Source of the DNA: Embleya hyalina
GTDB taxonomy: Bacteria; Actinomycetota; Actinomycetes; Streptomycetales; Streptomycetaceae
Length of the DNA: 64,000 nucleotides
Assembly (NCBI RefSeq): GCF_003967355.1
Contig: NZ_BIFH01000023.1
Coordinates: 1 to 64,000, forward strand
Direction: 5' to 3'
Position numbers and translations under genes: made by a program. Under the pieces are notes generated by a model. That model was not told the DNA's origin. It made no database searches and saw nothing but the letters and a program-made list of their open reading frames with translations. Shown here piece by piece: positions 52,945 to 62,554 of this stretch (position 1 is the first letter of the stretch; every line of letters starts with the position of its first letter).

Positions 52945-55086
52945 GTGTCGCTCGCCCTCTACCGTCGCTATCGACCCGAGACCTACGCAGAGGTCATCGG
53001 GCAGGAGCACGTGACGGAACCCCTGATGCAGGCCCTGCGCAACAATCGCGTCAATCACGCCTACCTCTTCAGTGGGCCGCGAGGGTGTGGCAAGACCACC
53101 AGTGCGCGCATTCTCGCCCGGTGTCTCAACTGTGAGCAGGGGCCCACGCCGACGCCCTGTGGCGAGTGTCGGTCGTGTCGGGATCTCGGGCTCGGCGGGC
53201 CCGGCAGCATCGACGTGATCGAGATCGACGCGGCGTCGCACGGTGGTGTGGACGACGCGCGCGACCTGCGCGAGAAGGCGCACTTCTCGCCGGTGAGTTC
53301 GCGCTACAAGATCTACATCATCGACGAGGCGCACATGGTCACGTCGGCGGGCTTCAACGCGCTGCTCAAGGTGGTCGAGGAGCCGCCGGAGCACCTGAAG
53401 TTCATTTTCGCCACCACCGAGCCGGAGAAGGTCATCGGGACCATCCGGTCCAGGACGCACCACTATCCGTTCCGGCTGGTGCCGCCCGGCGTGCTGCGCG
53501 ATCACCTGGCGTCGGTGTGCGAGGCCGAGGGGATCAAGGTCGAGCCGGCCGTGCTGCCGCTGGTCGTGCGGGCGGGGGCCGGGTCGGTTCGGGACTCGAT
53601 GTCGGTGATGGACCAGTTGCTCGCGGGGGCCGCCGACGACGGGGTCACCTATGCGATGGCCACCTCCCTGCTCGGATTCACCGACCGGTCGTTGCTGGAC
53701 GACGTGGTCGAGGCGTTCGTCGCGCAGGACGGCGGGGCCGCGTTCGAGTTGGTCGACCGGGTGATCGAGGGGGGCTACGACCCGCGCCGGTTCGTGGCCG
53801 ACCTGCTGGAGCGGCTGCGCGACCTGGTGATTCTGGCCGCGGTGCCCGACGCGGCCGACAAGGGCCTGATCGACGTACCTGCCGATCAGTTGGCGCGGAT
53901 GGTCCGGCACGCCGCCGAGTTCGGTCGGGCCGGGCTCACCCGGGCCGCGGACATCGTCAACACCGGCCTCACCGAGATGCGCGGCGCCACCGCGCCGCGG
54001 CTGCAGTTGGAGCTGATCTGCGCCCGCGTCCTGCTGCCCGCCGTGGACTCCGGTGAGCAGGGTCTGCAGACGCGCCTGGAACGCCTCGAGCGCCGGGTCT
54101 CCGTCGGCGGCCTCCCCGCCGCGCCCGCCGGCTCGGAGCCCCCGCGCGCCGACGCGCCGCCGCCCGCGCCCGCCGCCCGACAGCAGGCCGCCGCCCCGGC
54201 CCCGTACCAGGCCCCGCCGCCCGCCGTACAACAGCCCCAGCCGCAGCCCCCACAACCTCAGCCCCAGCAGCCCCAACAACCCGGCGCTTGGCCCCAGGCC
54301 CGCGCCGCCGGCTCCGGCCTGCCCCCCGCCCAGGGCCACCCGCAGGCTCCCCAGCAGCCCCAGCAACCGCAGCCCCGGCAACCCCAGGCCCAACAGCCCA
54401 CGCCCCAGGCGCCCCCCGCCCCCGCCGGCGACCTGACCCGCGTCCACGAGATGTGGCCGCAGATCCTCGACGCCGTCCGAGCCCGCAACCGGGTCGCCTG
54501 GATGATGCTCCAGACCGTCACCGTCGCCGGATTCGACGGCACCACGCTCACCCTCGCGTTCGAACAGGCCGGCACCCGCGAGGGCTTCCGCAGCAGCGGA
54601 CGCGACGAGATCGTGCGCCAGTCCGTCCTGGACGCGTTCGGCCTCGACTGGCGGATCGACTGCGTCGTCGCCGGCGAGGGCGCCGCCGCCCCCACCCACC
54701 GCCCGGCCCCCGCACCGACCCCGGCCCCGGCCCCGATGCCCCAGGCCGACCGGCAGCCCGCCGCCCCGGCCGCCCCCCCGCCCGGCGCCTGGCCCGGCAC
54801 CCCGCCGCCGGCCCCCGCGGCCACCCCCGCCCCGCCGCAGGCCCCGACCCAGGCCGCGCCCCCGCCCCGTCCCCCCGCGGCAGCCCCGCCGCCCCAGGCA
54901 CCGCCCACGCGCCCGCAGCCCCAGCAGGCCCCGCCCCCGCCGCCCCCCGAGCCGGACTTCGACATCCCCGAGGACTTCGGCCGCTACGACGACGAGGACC
55001 TCGCCGACGACGGCGGCCAGTCCACCCACGAACTGCTCGCCCGTGAGCTGGGCGCGACCATCATCGACGAGTCGCCGACCACCTGA
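52945..55086 (+). CDS. dnaX: DNA polymerase III subunits gamma/tau
   Basis: 713 residues. P-loop GPRGCGKT (44-51), zinc-binding Cys cluster (63-78), IIDEAH (125-130) and the AAA+ clamp-loader core to ~370; then a ~310-residue Pro/Gln/Ala-rich tail with a folded insert (VHEMWPQILDAVRARNRVAWMMLQTVTV...) that binds the polymerase in tau. It loads the sliding clamp. GTG 52945 encodes MSLALYRRYRPETY, the conserved start; upstream frame is rejected because it crosses ffs. Confidence 0.97.
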   Translation: MSLALYRRYRPETYAEVIGQEHVTEPLMQALRNNRVNHAYLFSGPRGCGKTTSARILARCLNCEQGPTPTPCGECRSCRDLGLGGPGSIDVIEIDAASHGGVDDARDLREKAHFSPVSSRYKIYIIDEAHMVTSAGFNALLKVVEEPPEHLKFIFATTEPEKVIGTIRSRTHHYPFRLVPPGVLRDHLASVCEAEGIKVEPAVLPLVVRAGAGSVRDSMSVMDQLLAGAADDGVTYAMATSLLGFTDRSLLDDVVEAFVAQDGGAAFELVDRVIEGGYDPRRFVADLLERLRDLVILAAVPDAADKGLIDVPADQLARMVRHAAEFGRAGLTRAADIVNTGLTEMRGATAPRLQLELICARVLLPAVDSGEQGLQTRLERLERRVSVGGLPAAPAGSEPPRADAPPPAPAARQQAAAPAPYQAPPPAVQQPQPQPPQPQPQQPQQPGAWPQARAAGSGLPPAQGHPQAPQQPQQPQPRQPQAQQPTPQAPPAPAGDLTRVHEMWPQILDAVRARNRVAWMMLQTVTVAGFDGTTLTLAFEQAGTREGFRSSGRDEIVRQSVLDAFGLDWRIDCVVAGEGAAAPTHRPAPAPTPAPAPMPQADRQPAAPAAPPPGAWPGTPPPAPAATPAPPQAPTQAAPPPRPPAAAPPPQAPPTRPQPQQAPPPPPPEPDFDIPEDFGRYDDEDLADDGGQSTHELLARELGATIIDESPTT

Positions 55087-55215
55087 CCCGGCGAACCGTG
55101 CCGTCGCCGCGCGTCGGCCCCGCCCGGAGCCGTAGGCTCGACCGCAGGACGGGCACGCTGAAGCGGGCCGCCCGAGGCGGTGCGAGGCCGCGTGCGAGCG
55201 ACGAAGGGTGTCCAG

Positions 55216-55560
55216 GTGTTTCCCGGTGGTGGCCAGCCCGACATGCAGCAGTTGCTGCAGCAGGCGCAGAAGATGCAGCAGGACCTGATGGCGGCGCAGG
55301 ACGAACTCGCCCGTACCCAGGTGACCGGGAGCGCCGGTGGCGGCCTGGTGACCGCGACCGTATCCGGGGCCGGCGAGCTGCTGGCTCTGGAGATCTCGCC
55401 GTCAGCGGTGGATCCTGAGGACACGGAGACCCTCGGCGACCTGATCGTCGCCGCGGTGCGCGACGCGAACCGTGCCGCCCTGGAGATGCAGTCCCAGCTG
55501 ATGGGCCCGCTCGCCCAGGGCATGGGTGCCGGCGGCCCGCTGGGCCTGCCCGGCATGTGA
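55216..55560 (+). CDS. YbaB/EbfC nucleoid-associated protein
   Basis: 114 residues: [24 protein letters not shown], then [42 protein letters not shown]. Conserved between dnaX and recR. GTG 55216 follows AAGGG. Binds DNA as a dimer in other bacteria. Confidence 0.95.
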   Translation: MFPGGGQPDMQQLLQQAQKMQQDLMAAQDELARTQVTGSAGGGLVTATVSGAGELLALEISPSAVDPEDTETLGDLIVAAVRDANRAALEMQSQLMGPLAQGMGAGGPLGLPGM

Positions 55561-55588
55561 GCCGGATCCGCCCGACCGTAAGCCGAAC

Positions 55589-55665
55589 CCACCGATCAAG
55601 AACCCCCACCGATCAAGAACCCACCGATCAAGAACCACCGACCGAGAACCCACCGACAAGAACCC
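55589..55665. repeat. degenerate tandem repeats before recR
   Basis: About five copies of a CACCGATCAAGAACC-like unit with 15-17-base spacing, the later copies degenerate, in the gap between ybaB and recR. Confidence 0.7.
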
Positions 55666-55712
55666 GTCGACAACGGACCCACCCACAACCAGAGCGAGCA
55701 GGGAGACGGTAG

Positions 55713-56312
55713 GTGTACGAAGGCGTCGTACAGGACCTCATCGACGAGCTGGGCCGACTGCCCGGTGTAGGGCCGAAGAGCGCGCAACGCATCGCCTTCC
55801 ACCTCCTGGCGGCCGACCCGGCCGACGTCCGGCGCCTCGTGCACGCGCTCACCGAGGTCAAGGACAAGGTGCGGTTCTGCGTCACATGCGGCAACGTGGC
55901 GGAATCGGAGCAGTGCCGAATCTGCCGCGATCCGCGACGCGACGCCGCGGTGATCTGCGTGGTCGAGGAGTCCAAGGATGTCGTGGCGATCGAGAAGACC
56001 CGCGAGTTCCGGGGCCGCTACCACGTGCTCGGCGGCGCGATCAGCCCGATCGAGGGTGTGGGCCCCGACGACCTGCGGATCCGTGAGCTGATGACCCGGC
56101 TCGCGGACGGCACGGTGACCGAGTTGATCCTGGCCACCGACCCGAACCTGGAAGGAGAGGCGACCGCGACGTATCTGGCTCGCCTGTGCAAGCCGATGGG
56201 TCTGCGGGTGACCCGGTTGGCCAGCGGGCTGCCGGTGGGGGGCGACCTGGAGTACGCCGACGAGGTCACGCTCGGGCGTGCCTTCGAGGGGAGACGACTG
56301 CTCGATGTCTGA
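55713..56312 (+). CDS. recR: recombination protein RecR
   Basis: 199 residues. HhH motif [22 protein letters not shown]4 zinc finger (C56, C59, C68, C71) and Toprim domain ([32 protein letters not shown]..., [15 protein letters not shown]). Acts with RecF/RecO in gap repair. GTG start; overlaps the DUF5063 gene. Confidence 0.97.
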   Translation: MYEGVVQDLIDELGRLPGVGPKSAQRIAFHLLAADPADVRRLVHALTEVKDKVRFCVTCGNVAESEQCRICRDPRRDAAVICVVEESKDVVAIEKTREFRGRYHVLGGAISPIEGVGPDDLRIRELMTRLADGTVTELILATDPNLEGEATATYLARLCKPMGLRVTRLASGLPVGGDLEYADEVTLGRAFEGRRLLDV

Positions 56313-56925
56313 CGACCTGAACGAATTCACCAGTGAGATCGCCGACCAGATCGACAGCTTCGTCCTGGCCGTCGCAGAGGTGGCCAAGGGCGAGGAGCCG
56401 GAGCAGGCGGTGTCGATGCTGCTCCTGGAGGTCTCGCAGCTGATGCTCGCGGGCGGCCGGCTCGGCGCGATCGCCGACGTGGTGCCCGACGACCGATTCG
56501 AACCCGACTCGGGCCCGGACCCCGACGTCGACGCGCTGCGCTCGGCGTTGTCCCGGCTGCTGGAGCCGATCGACGTCTACTACGAGGTCTTCGACCCGTA
56601 CGTGCCCAAGTCCAAGCCGGTCGCCGCGCGTCTGTCCGACGACGTCGCCGACGTGGTCGCCGACCTCGCGCACGGGCTGGCCCATCACCGGGCCGGGCGC
56701 AATCGGGAAGCGCTGTGGTGGTGGCAGTTCTCGTACCTGTCCAACTGGGGCGCCACCGCGAGCGCCGTGCTGCGCGCGCTGCAGTCGGTGGTCTCGCACG
56801 CGCGGCTGGACGATCCGATCATGGAGAGTCTGGACCCGGCCGGACAGGCGCTGGCCGACGAATTGGTCGACGAACTCGCCGAACAACTCGACGAGGCCGT
56901 GGTCCTCGGCGGCCCGCACACCTGA
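56305..56925 (+). CDS. DUF5063 protein
   Basis: 206 residues, acidic and helical, with [35 protein letters not shown] and [29 protein letters not shown]. Conserved downstream of recR in streptomycetes; function unknown. ATG 56305 lies inside the recR 3' end (8-base overlap). Confidence 0.88.
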   Translation: MSDDLNEFTSEIADQIDSFVLAVAEVAKGEEPEQAVSMLLLEVSQLMLAGGRLGAIADVVPDDRFEPDSGPDPDVDALRSALSRLLEPIDVYYEVFDPYVPKSKPVAARLSDDVADVVADLAHGLAHHRAGRNREALWWWQFSYLSNWGATASAVLRALQSVVSHARLDDPIMESLDPAGQALADELVDELAEQLDEAVVLGGPHT

Positions 56926-57085
56926 ACACGCGCACACGCGCACAGCCGCAACACACCCGCGCACGGGGGGAGTCCCACCCCGGGCCCGGTGTACGGCGGG
57001 TGTCGCCGCATCCGGCGTCCCGACATGGGCGTTCGGTTCCGACTGCCCGCTTAGTGATACGTACGTCTCACAATGTGAATAAAGC

Positions 57086-57113
57086 TTTGACCACTGTGCG
57101 GCCTAGTTAGACT
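57086..57113 (+). promoter_or_regulatory. putative aspartokinase promoter
   Basis: TTTGAC (57086-57091) and TAGACT (57108-57113) are 16 bases apart and lie 35 bases before the GTG start, matching the housekeeping-sigma pattern of streptomycetes. Confidence 0.6.
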
Positions 57114-57148
57114 GTGCCGACCGCACAGATATCAAGCGAGGAGCGCAC

Positions 57149-58413
<1,265 letters not shown>

Positions 58414-58417
<4 letters not shown>

Positions 58418-59481
58418 CCCGCAAGGACAAGCCCACCCTGGCCGTCGTCGGCGCCACCGGCGCGGTCGGCACGGTGATGCTCGAACTGCTCTCCACCCGC
58501 CAGGACGTGTGGGGGGAGATCCGCCTGATCGCGTCGGCGCGCAGCGCGGGCAAGAAGCTCGTCGTGCGCGGCGAGGAGGTCGAGGTGATCGCGCTGAGCG
58601 AGGAGTGCTTCGACGGCGTCGACGTCGCGATGTTCGACGTGCCCGACGAGGTCTCCGCGCACTGGGCGCCGATCGCCGCGAGCAAGGGCGCGGTCGCGGT
58701 GGACAACTCCGGTGCGTTCCGGATGGACCCCGAGGTCCCGCTCGTGGTGCCCGAGGTCAACGCCGCCGCGGCGCGCGTACGGCCGCGCGGCATCATCTCC
58801 AACCCGAACTGCACGACGCTGACCATGGTCGTCGCACTGGGCGCGCTGCACGCCGAACTGGGCCTCAAGGAGCTGGTGGTCGCCTCGTACCAGGCCGCGT
58901 CCGGCGCCGGTCAGCCCGGTGTCGACGCGCTGCGTGAGCAGATCGGCAAGGTCGCGGACAGCCGTACGCTGGGCACGCAGCCCGGCGATGTGCGCCGCGC
59001 GGTGGGCGACTTCGGCCCGTTCCCGGCGCCGCTCGCGCTCAACGTGGTGCCGTGGGCCGGCTCGCTCAAGGACGACGGCTGGTCGTCCGAGGAGCTGAAG
59101 GTCCGCAACGAGTCGCGCAAGATCCTGGGGCTGCCCGACCTGAAGGTGCACACGACCTGCGTGCGCGTCCCGGTGATCACCACGCACTCGCTCGCGGTGC
59201 ACGCCGTGTTCGAGAACGAGGTGTCGGTGGCCCGGGCGCACGAGATCCTGGACGGCGCCCCCGGCGTCGTGCTGTGCGACGACCCGGAGAACGGCGAGTT
59301 CCCGACGCCGGCCGACGTGGTCGGCACCGACCCGACCTGGGTCGGCCGGGTGCGTCGTTCGATCGACGACCCGTTCGCGCTGGACATGTTCATGTGCGGG
59401 GACAACCTGCGCAAGGGCGCGGCGCTGAACACCGCCCAGATCGCCGAGGTCGTCGCCGCCGAGCTGACCGAGCGCGACTAG
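58414..59481 (+). CDS. asd: aspartate-semialdehyde dehydrogenase
   Basis: 355 residues. NADP site VVGATGAVG, catalytic Cys133 in SNPNCTT, and C-terminal HTTCVRVPV. Second step after aspartokinase. ATG overlaps the lysC stop. Confidence 0.97.
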
Positions 59482-59577
59482 GGCCTGTCCGCGAACCGAC
59501 GCGGCAGCCGGCGCCCCCCGGGTGGGGACGCCGGCTGCCGTGCGTGCGGGCCGCCGGCCGCGATTGCGGTCGCGCCG

Positions 59578-59697
59578 AGCGTCTTGCCGCCAAGCGTCTT
59601 GCCGCCACGCGCCTTTCCGCCACGAACCACTCCGTAGCGGACGTTTCCGTCACGAATCTTTCCGCAACGGACCGTCCCGTCGCGGACCTTCCCCGCC
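59578..59697. repeat. eight 15-nt degenerate repeats
   Basis: Exactly eight units of 15 bases, first two identical (AGCGTCTTGCCGCCA), later ones of CGNNCNTTNCCGNCA type, filling 59578-59697 in the gap between asd and the sigma factor gene. Confidence 0.8.
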
Positions 59698-59819
59698 CCG
59701 AGTAGCTGACTGCATCTCATCCGGCCCACTACGGTGGGCGGACGTGTGGCTGAAGCCGACGACCGTCCCCGGATCGCAGGCGTATACAACCTTCCCGGGG
59801 GGTCGGGTGTCCAACAGTC

Positions 59820-60416
59820 GTGGCAGAAATGGTCGTGAGGGCGGAATCGGTGCTGCGCCCGGTTCGCATGCCCGTGGTCGGCGCGCTGGAACCGGACGTT
59901 TCGGGAGCTTCCGTGTCCTCTGACGCGGGCGTCTCCATCGACGTCCTCACCGAGACCTACCGCGCGCACTATGGTTCGTTGTTGCGCTTGGCTTCCCTGT
60001 TGCTCGACGACACCGATTCGTGTGAGGACGTGGTGCAGGAGTCGTTCGTCCGGGTGCACACCGCCCGACACCGGTTGCGCGAGGCCGACAAGACGCTGGC
60101 CTACCTGCGGCAGACCGTGGTGAACCTGTCCCGGTCGACGCTGCGGCGGCGGATCATGGGCATGCGGCTACTCTCCAAACCGGAGCCGGACTCGACGAGT
60201 ACCGAGGACGGTTCGCGACACGTACTGGAACGCGACGTGCTGGTAAGGGCGTTGCGCGAATTGCAACGGCGGCAGCGGGAAGTGATCGTGCTGCGCTATT
60301 ACGCTGATCTGACAGAGGCTCAGGTGGCCGATCTGCTCGGGCTGTCGGTCGGCTCGGTGAAGGCGTACGCCTCACGCGGACTGGAAGCCCTCCGGGCCCG
60401 GATGGAGACGCCGTGA
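59820..60416 (+). CDS. ECF sigma factor, SigE family-like
   Basis: 198 residues. Sigma region 2 (TYRAHYGSLLRLASLLLDDTDSCEDVVQESFVRVH) and region 4 (ALRELQRRQREVIVLRYYADLTEAQVADLLGLSVGSVKAYASRGLEALR). GTG start and GTGA-type overlap with the next gene, which may encode its membrane regulator. Confidence 0.92.
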   Translation: MAEMVVRAESVLRPVRMPVVGALEPDVSGASVSSDAGVSIDVLTETYRAHYGSLLRLASLLLDDTDSCEDVVQESFVRVHTARHRLREADKTLAYLRQTVVNLSRSTLRRRIMGMRLLSKPEPDSTSTEDGSRHVLERDVLVRALRELQRRQREVIVLRYYADLTEAQVADLLGLSVGSVKAYASRGLEALRARMETP

Positions 60417-61402
60417 AGAACGACCCGGGGACCCTCGGTCCCGACCCCGACGACCTCGCGGCAGAGGTACGCCGACGGCTGCACCAGGCCGTGTCCGACG
60501 TGCAGCCCGCGCCGGACGCCCTCGACCGGCTGCGCGCCGCCGTGCCCGCCCGCCGCAGACAGCGTCGGATGGCCACGCTCGGCGCCGCCGGGCTGGCCGC
60601 GGCGATCCTGGTCGGTACGCCCGTCCTGCGCACCGCGGTGACCGGTGGCGAAGACTCCAGGTCGAATGTCGGCGGCGTCCACCCGTCCTCGTCGGTGGTC
60701 AACGCGACCGAGCCGCTGCCGGGGCCTAGCGACGGGGTCAGCGCGGGCCTGCCGGGCGCCGGGCAGACCCGTCCCGCCTCCCGGGGCAGCAGTCCCACCA
60801 GCGGGTCCGGTTCCTCGACCGCGCCCACCGGCGGGCAGACCGCGGGCACCGGCACGGGACAGAGCGTGCCGCCGTCCTCGAGCGTGTCGCCGAGCGAGAC
60901 GGCGCCGCCGGTCAAGCCGCCGCCCGCGTGTCGGACCGTCGACATGTCCGGGGAGGACGCGCGCCTGGGCCCGGTCCGCGCCGACGGGCTCGCGTACGGC
61001 GTGCTCCAGGTGCGCAGCAACGCGGCCAAGGACTGCGTGGTGACCGGCCCCGGCGTGGTCGTCGTGGTCTCCCCGCCCGGCAATCCGATAGTGCAGGTGA
61101 CGGTGGTCCAGGCGCCGAGCCCCGACGCCGCGACCGCGCTGCCGGTGCCGTCCTCGTCCGCCCAGGGCATCACGCTGCGACCGGGGCAGGCGTACGAGTT
61201 CCAGTTCGCGTGGAAGCCGCAACCCCCGGGCGCGGACGGCACGTGTGCCGCCGACGCGCCCAAGGCGCCGGTGCCCGCGCTCGGCTACGCGCTCGCCGCC
61301 GACGACTTCAACGTGGCCAAGGTGACCCTCACGCCGACGTGTGGCGGCACCGTGTACCGCACCGACATCTACCGGACCGGGGAGTACGCGCGCGTGGGGT
61401 GA
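60413..61402 (+). CDS. membrane-anchored protein paired with ECF sigma
   Basis: 329 residues. A cytosolic N-terminus of ~60 residues with a basic ARRRQRR stretch, one transmembrane helix (about 66-85), a Ser/Gly/Pro-rich linker and a beta-rich extracytoplasmic domain with paired Cys. Coupling to the sigma gene suggests an anti-sigma or surface-sensing role, although no zinc anti-sigma HxxxCxxC motif is present. Confidence 0.7.
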   Translation: MKNDPGTLGPDPDDLAAEVRRRLHQAVSDVQPAPDALDRLRAAVPARRRQRRMATLGAAGLAAAILVGTPVLRTAVTGGEDSRSNVGGVHPSSSVVNATEPLPGPSDGVSAGLPGAGQTRPASRGSSPTSGSGSSTAPTGGQTAGTGTGQSVPPSSSVSPSETAPPVKPPPACRTVDMSGEDARLGPVRADGLAYGVLQVRSNAAKDCVVTGPGVVVVVSPPGNPIVQVTVVQAPSPDAATALPVPSSSAQGITLRPGQAYEFQFAWKPQPPGADGTCAADAPKAPVPALGYALAADDFNVAKVTLTPTCGGTVYRTDIYRTGEYARVG

Positions 61403-61445
61403 CACCCGGGATCGGCCCCCGTCGGCGGACGGTTACCGTTGGGGG

Positions 61446-62237
61446 GTGTACCGGTTCCTGCTCCAGCCGCGCTGGCTGGTCTTCCATGTGATCGTGCTCG
61501 TCGCGGTCCCGGTGTGCGCGGCGCTGGGATTGTGGCAGTTCCACCGCTACGGCGAACACAAGCGGAGCGGGGACGGCGGCGAGAAGGTGTCGGTGGCGCC
61601 CGCGGTGCCGCTCGCCGAACTGCTGCCCCCGGGGGGCCGGGTCGAGGGCGGCGACCGCGGCCGCTCGGTCACGGTGACCGGGAGCTATGACCCGGCGCAC
61701 CAACTGGTGGTGCCGGGGCGGCGCCACGACGGGCGGACCGGGTCGTACGTGGTCACCCCGCTGCTTGTGGCCGGCGCGCCCGCGGTGGTGGTCAACCGGG
61801 GCTGGGTCGAGGGCGCGACCGTGCCCGCCCCGCCCGCCGGCACGGTCACCGTCACCGGTCGACTGGAGTGGTCGGAGGCCGAGCACACCTCCGACGTGGA
61901 TCGGGCCACCGACCTGAAGCCGGGTCAGCTGTCCATGATCAGCACGCCAGAACTGGTCAACGTGCTGCCCTATCCGCTCACCGACGGCTTCGTCGCGCTG
62001 ACCGCGCAGACCCCGGCCGCCGACTCGGCCGCGCTGGTGCCGATGCCGCGGGCCAAGGCGTCCGGGGGCGGCGGCATCTCGGGGCGGGCGTGGCAGAACC
62101 TCGGATACACCGCGCAGTGGTTCGTGTTCGCCGGTGCCGCGGTGTTCGTGTGGTGGCGCGTGGTGCGCCGGGAGGCGGACGAGCGCGCGGAGGAGCAGGA
62201 GGCGAAGCTGCTCGCGGAGCTGGGCGTCGAGACCTGA
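61446..62237 (+). CDS. SURF1 family protein
   Basis: 263 residues with two terminal transmembrane helices (about 14-35 and 215-235) and the SURF1 core (VTGSYDPAHQLVVPGRR..., VVVNRGWV, LEWSE). Involved in assembly of cytochrome c oxidase. GTG 61446 encodes MYRFLLQPRWLVFH. Confidence 0.9.
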   Translation: MYRFLLQPRWLVFHVIVLVAVPVCAALGLWQFHRYGEHKRSGDGGEKVSVAPAVPLAELLPPGGRVEGGDRGRSVTVTGSYDPAHQLVVPGRRHDGRTGSYVVTPLLVAGAPAVVVNRGWVEGATVPAPPAGTVTVTGRLEWSEAEHTSDVDRATDLKPGQLSMISTPELVNVLPYPLTDGFVALTAQTPAADSAALVPMPRAKASGGGGISGRAWQNLGYTAQWFVFAGAAVFVWWRVVRREADERAEEQEAKLLAELGVET

Positions 62238-62516
62238 GGTCCGGGCGCGGCGCGAGCCGAGGCCGGGCGATCGGGGTGGGGCGGGACGAGCGAGCCCGAG
62301 CGACCGGGGGTGGGCGAGCGGAGTCGCCGGAGCAGCCGCGGAGCCCCGGCGAGCGGGTGTCCCGGTGCACGCCGAGCAGCCGGGCCCTCGGGGTCCGGTG
62401 CTTCACCGGGCGCCGGGCCCGCGCCGGGTGACAGACCAGGTGGGCGGGTGCGCCGCACGGAGCCGAGCGACCCGGCACGTCGGTCGCCGGCCCCGCCCGG
62501 CCCGACCGGAAGACCG

Positions 62517-62549
62517 CGCGAGCGGGCCGACCGGTTCGGCCCGCTCGCG
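62517..62549. terminator. terminator between convergent genes
   Basis: Perfect 14-bp stem (62517-62530 with 62536-62549) with a 5-base loop, between the SURF1 and peptidase stop codons. The rest of the 317-base gap shows no gene. Confidence 0.8.
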
Positions 62550-62554
62550 GCGAC

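Noticed and set aside
59390-59705. Pentapeptide-repeat protein gene
   Set aside because: Repeat-derived reading has no start codon with ribosome binding site and is joined to antisense or out-of-frame asd sequence.
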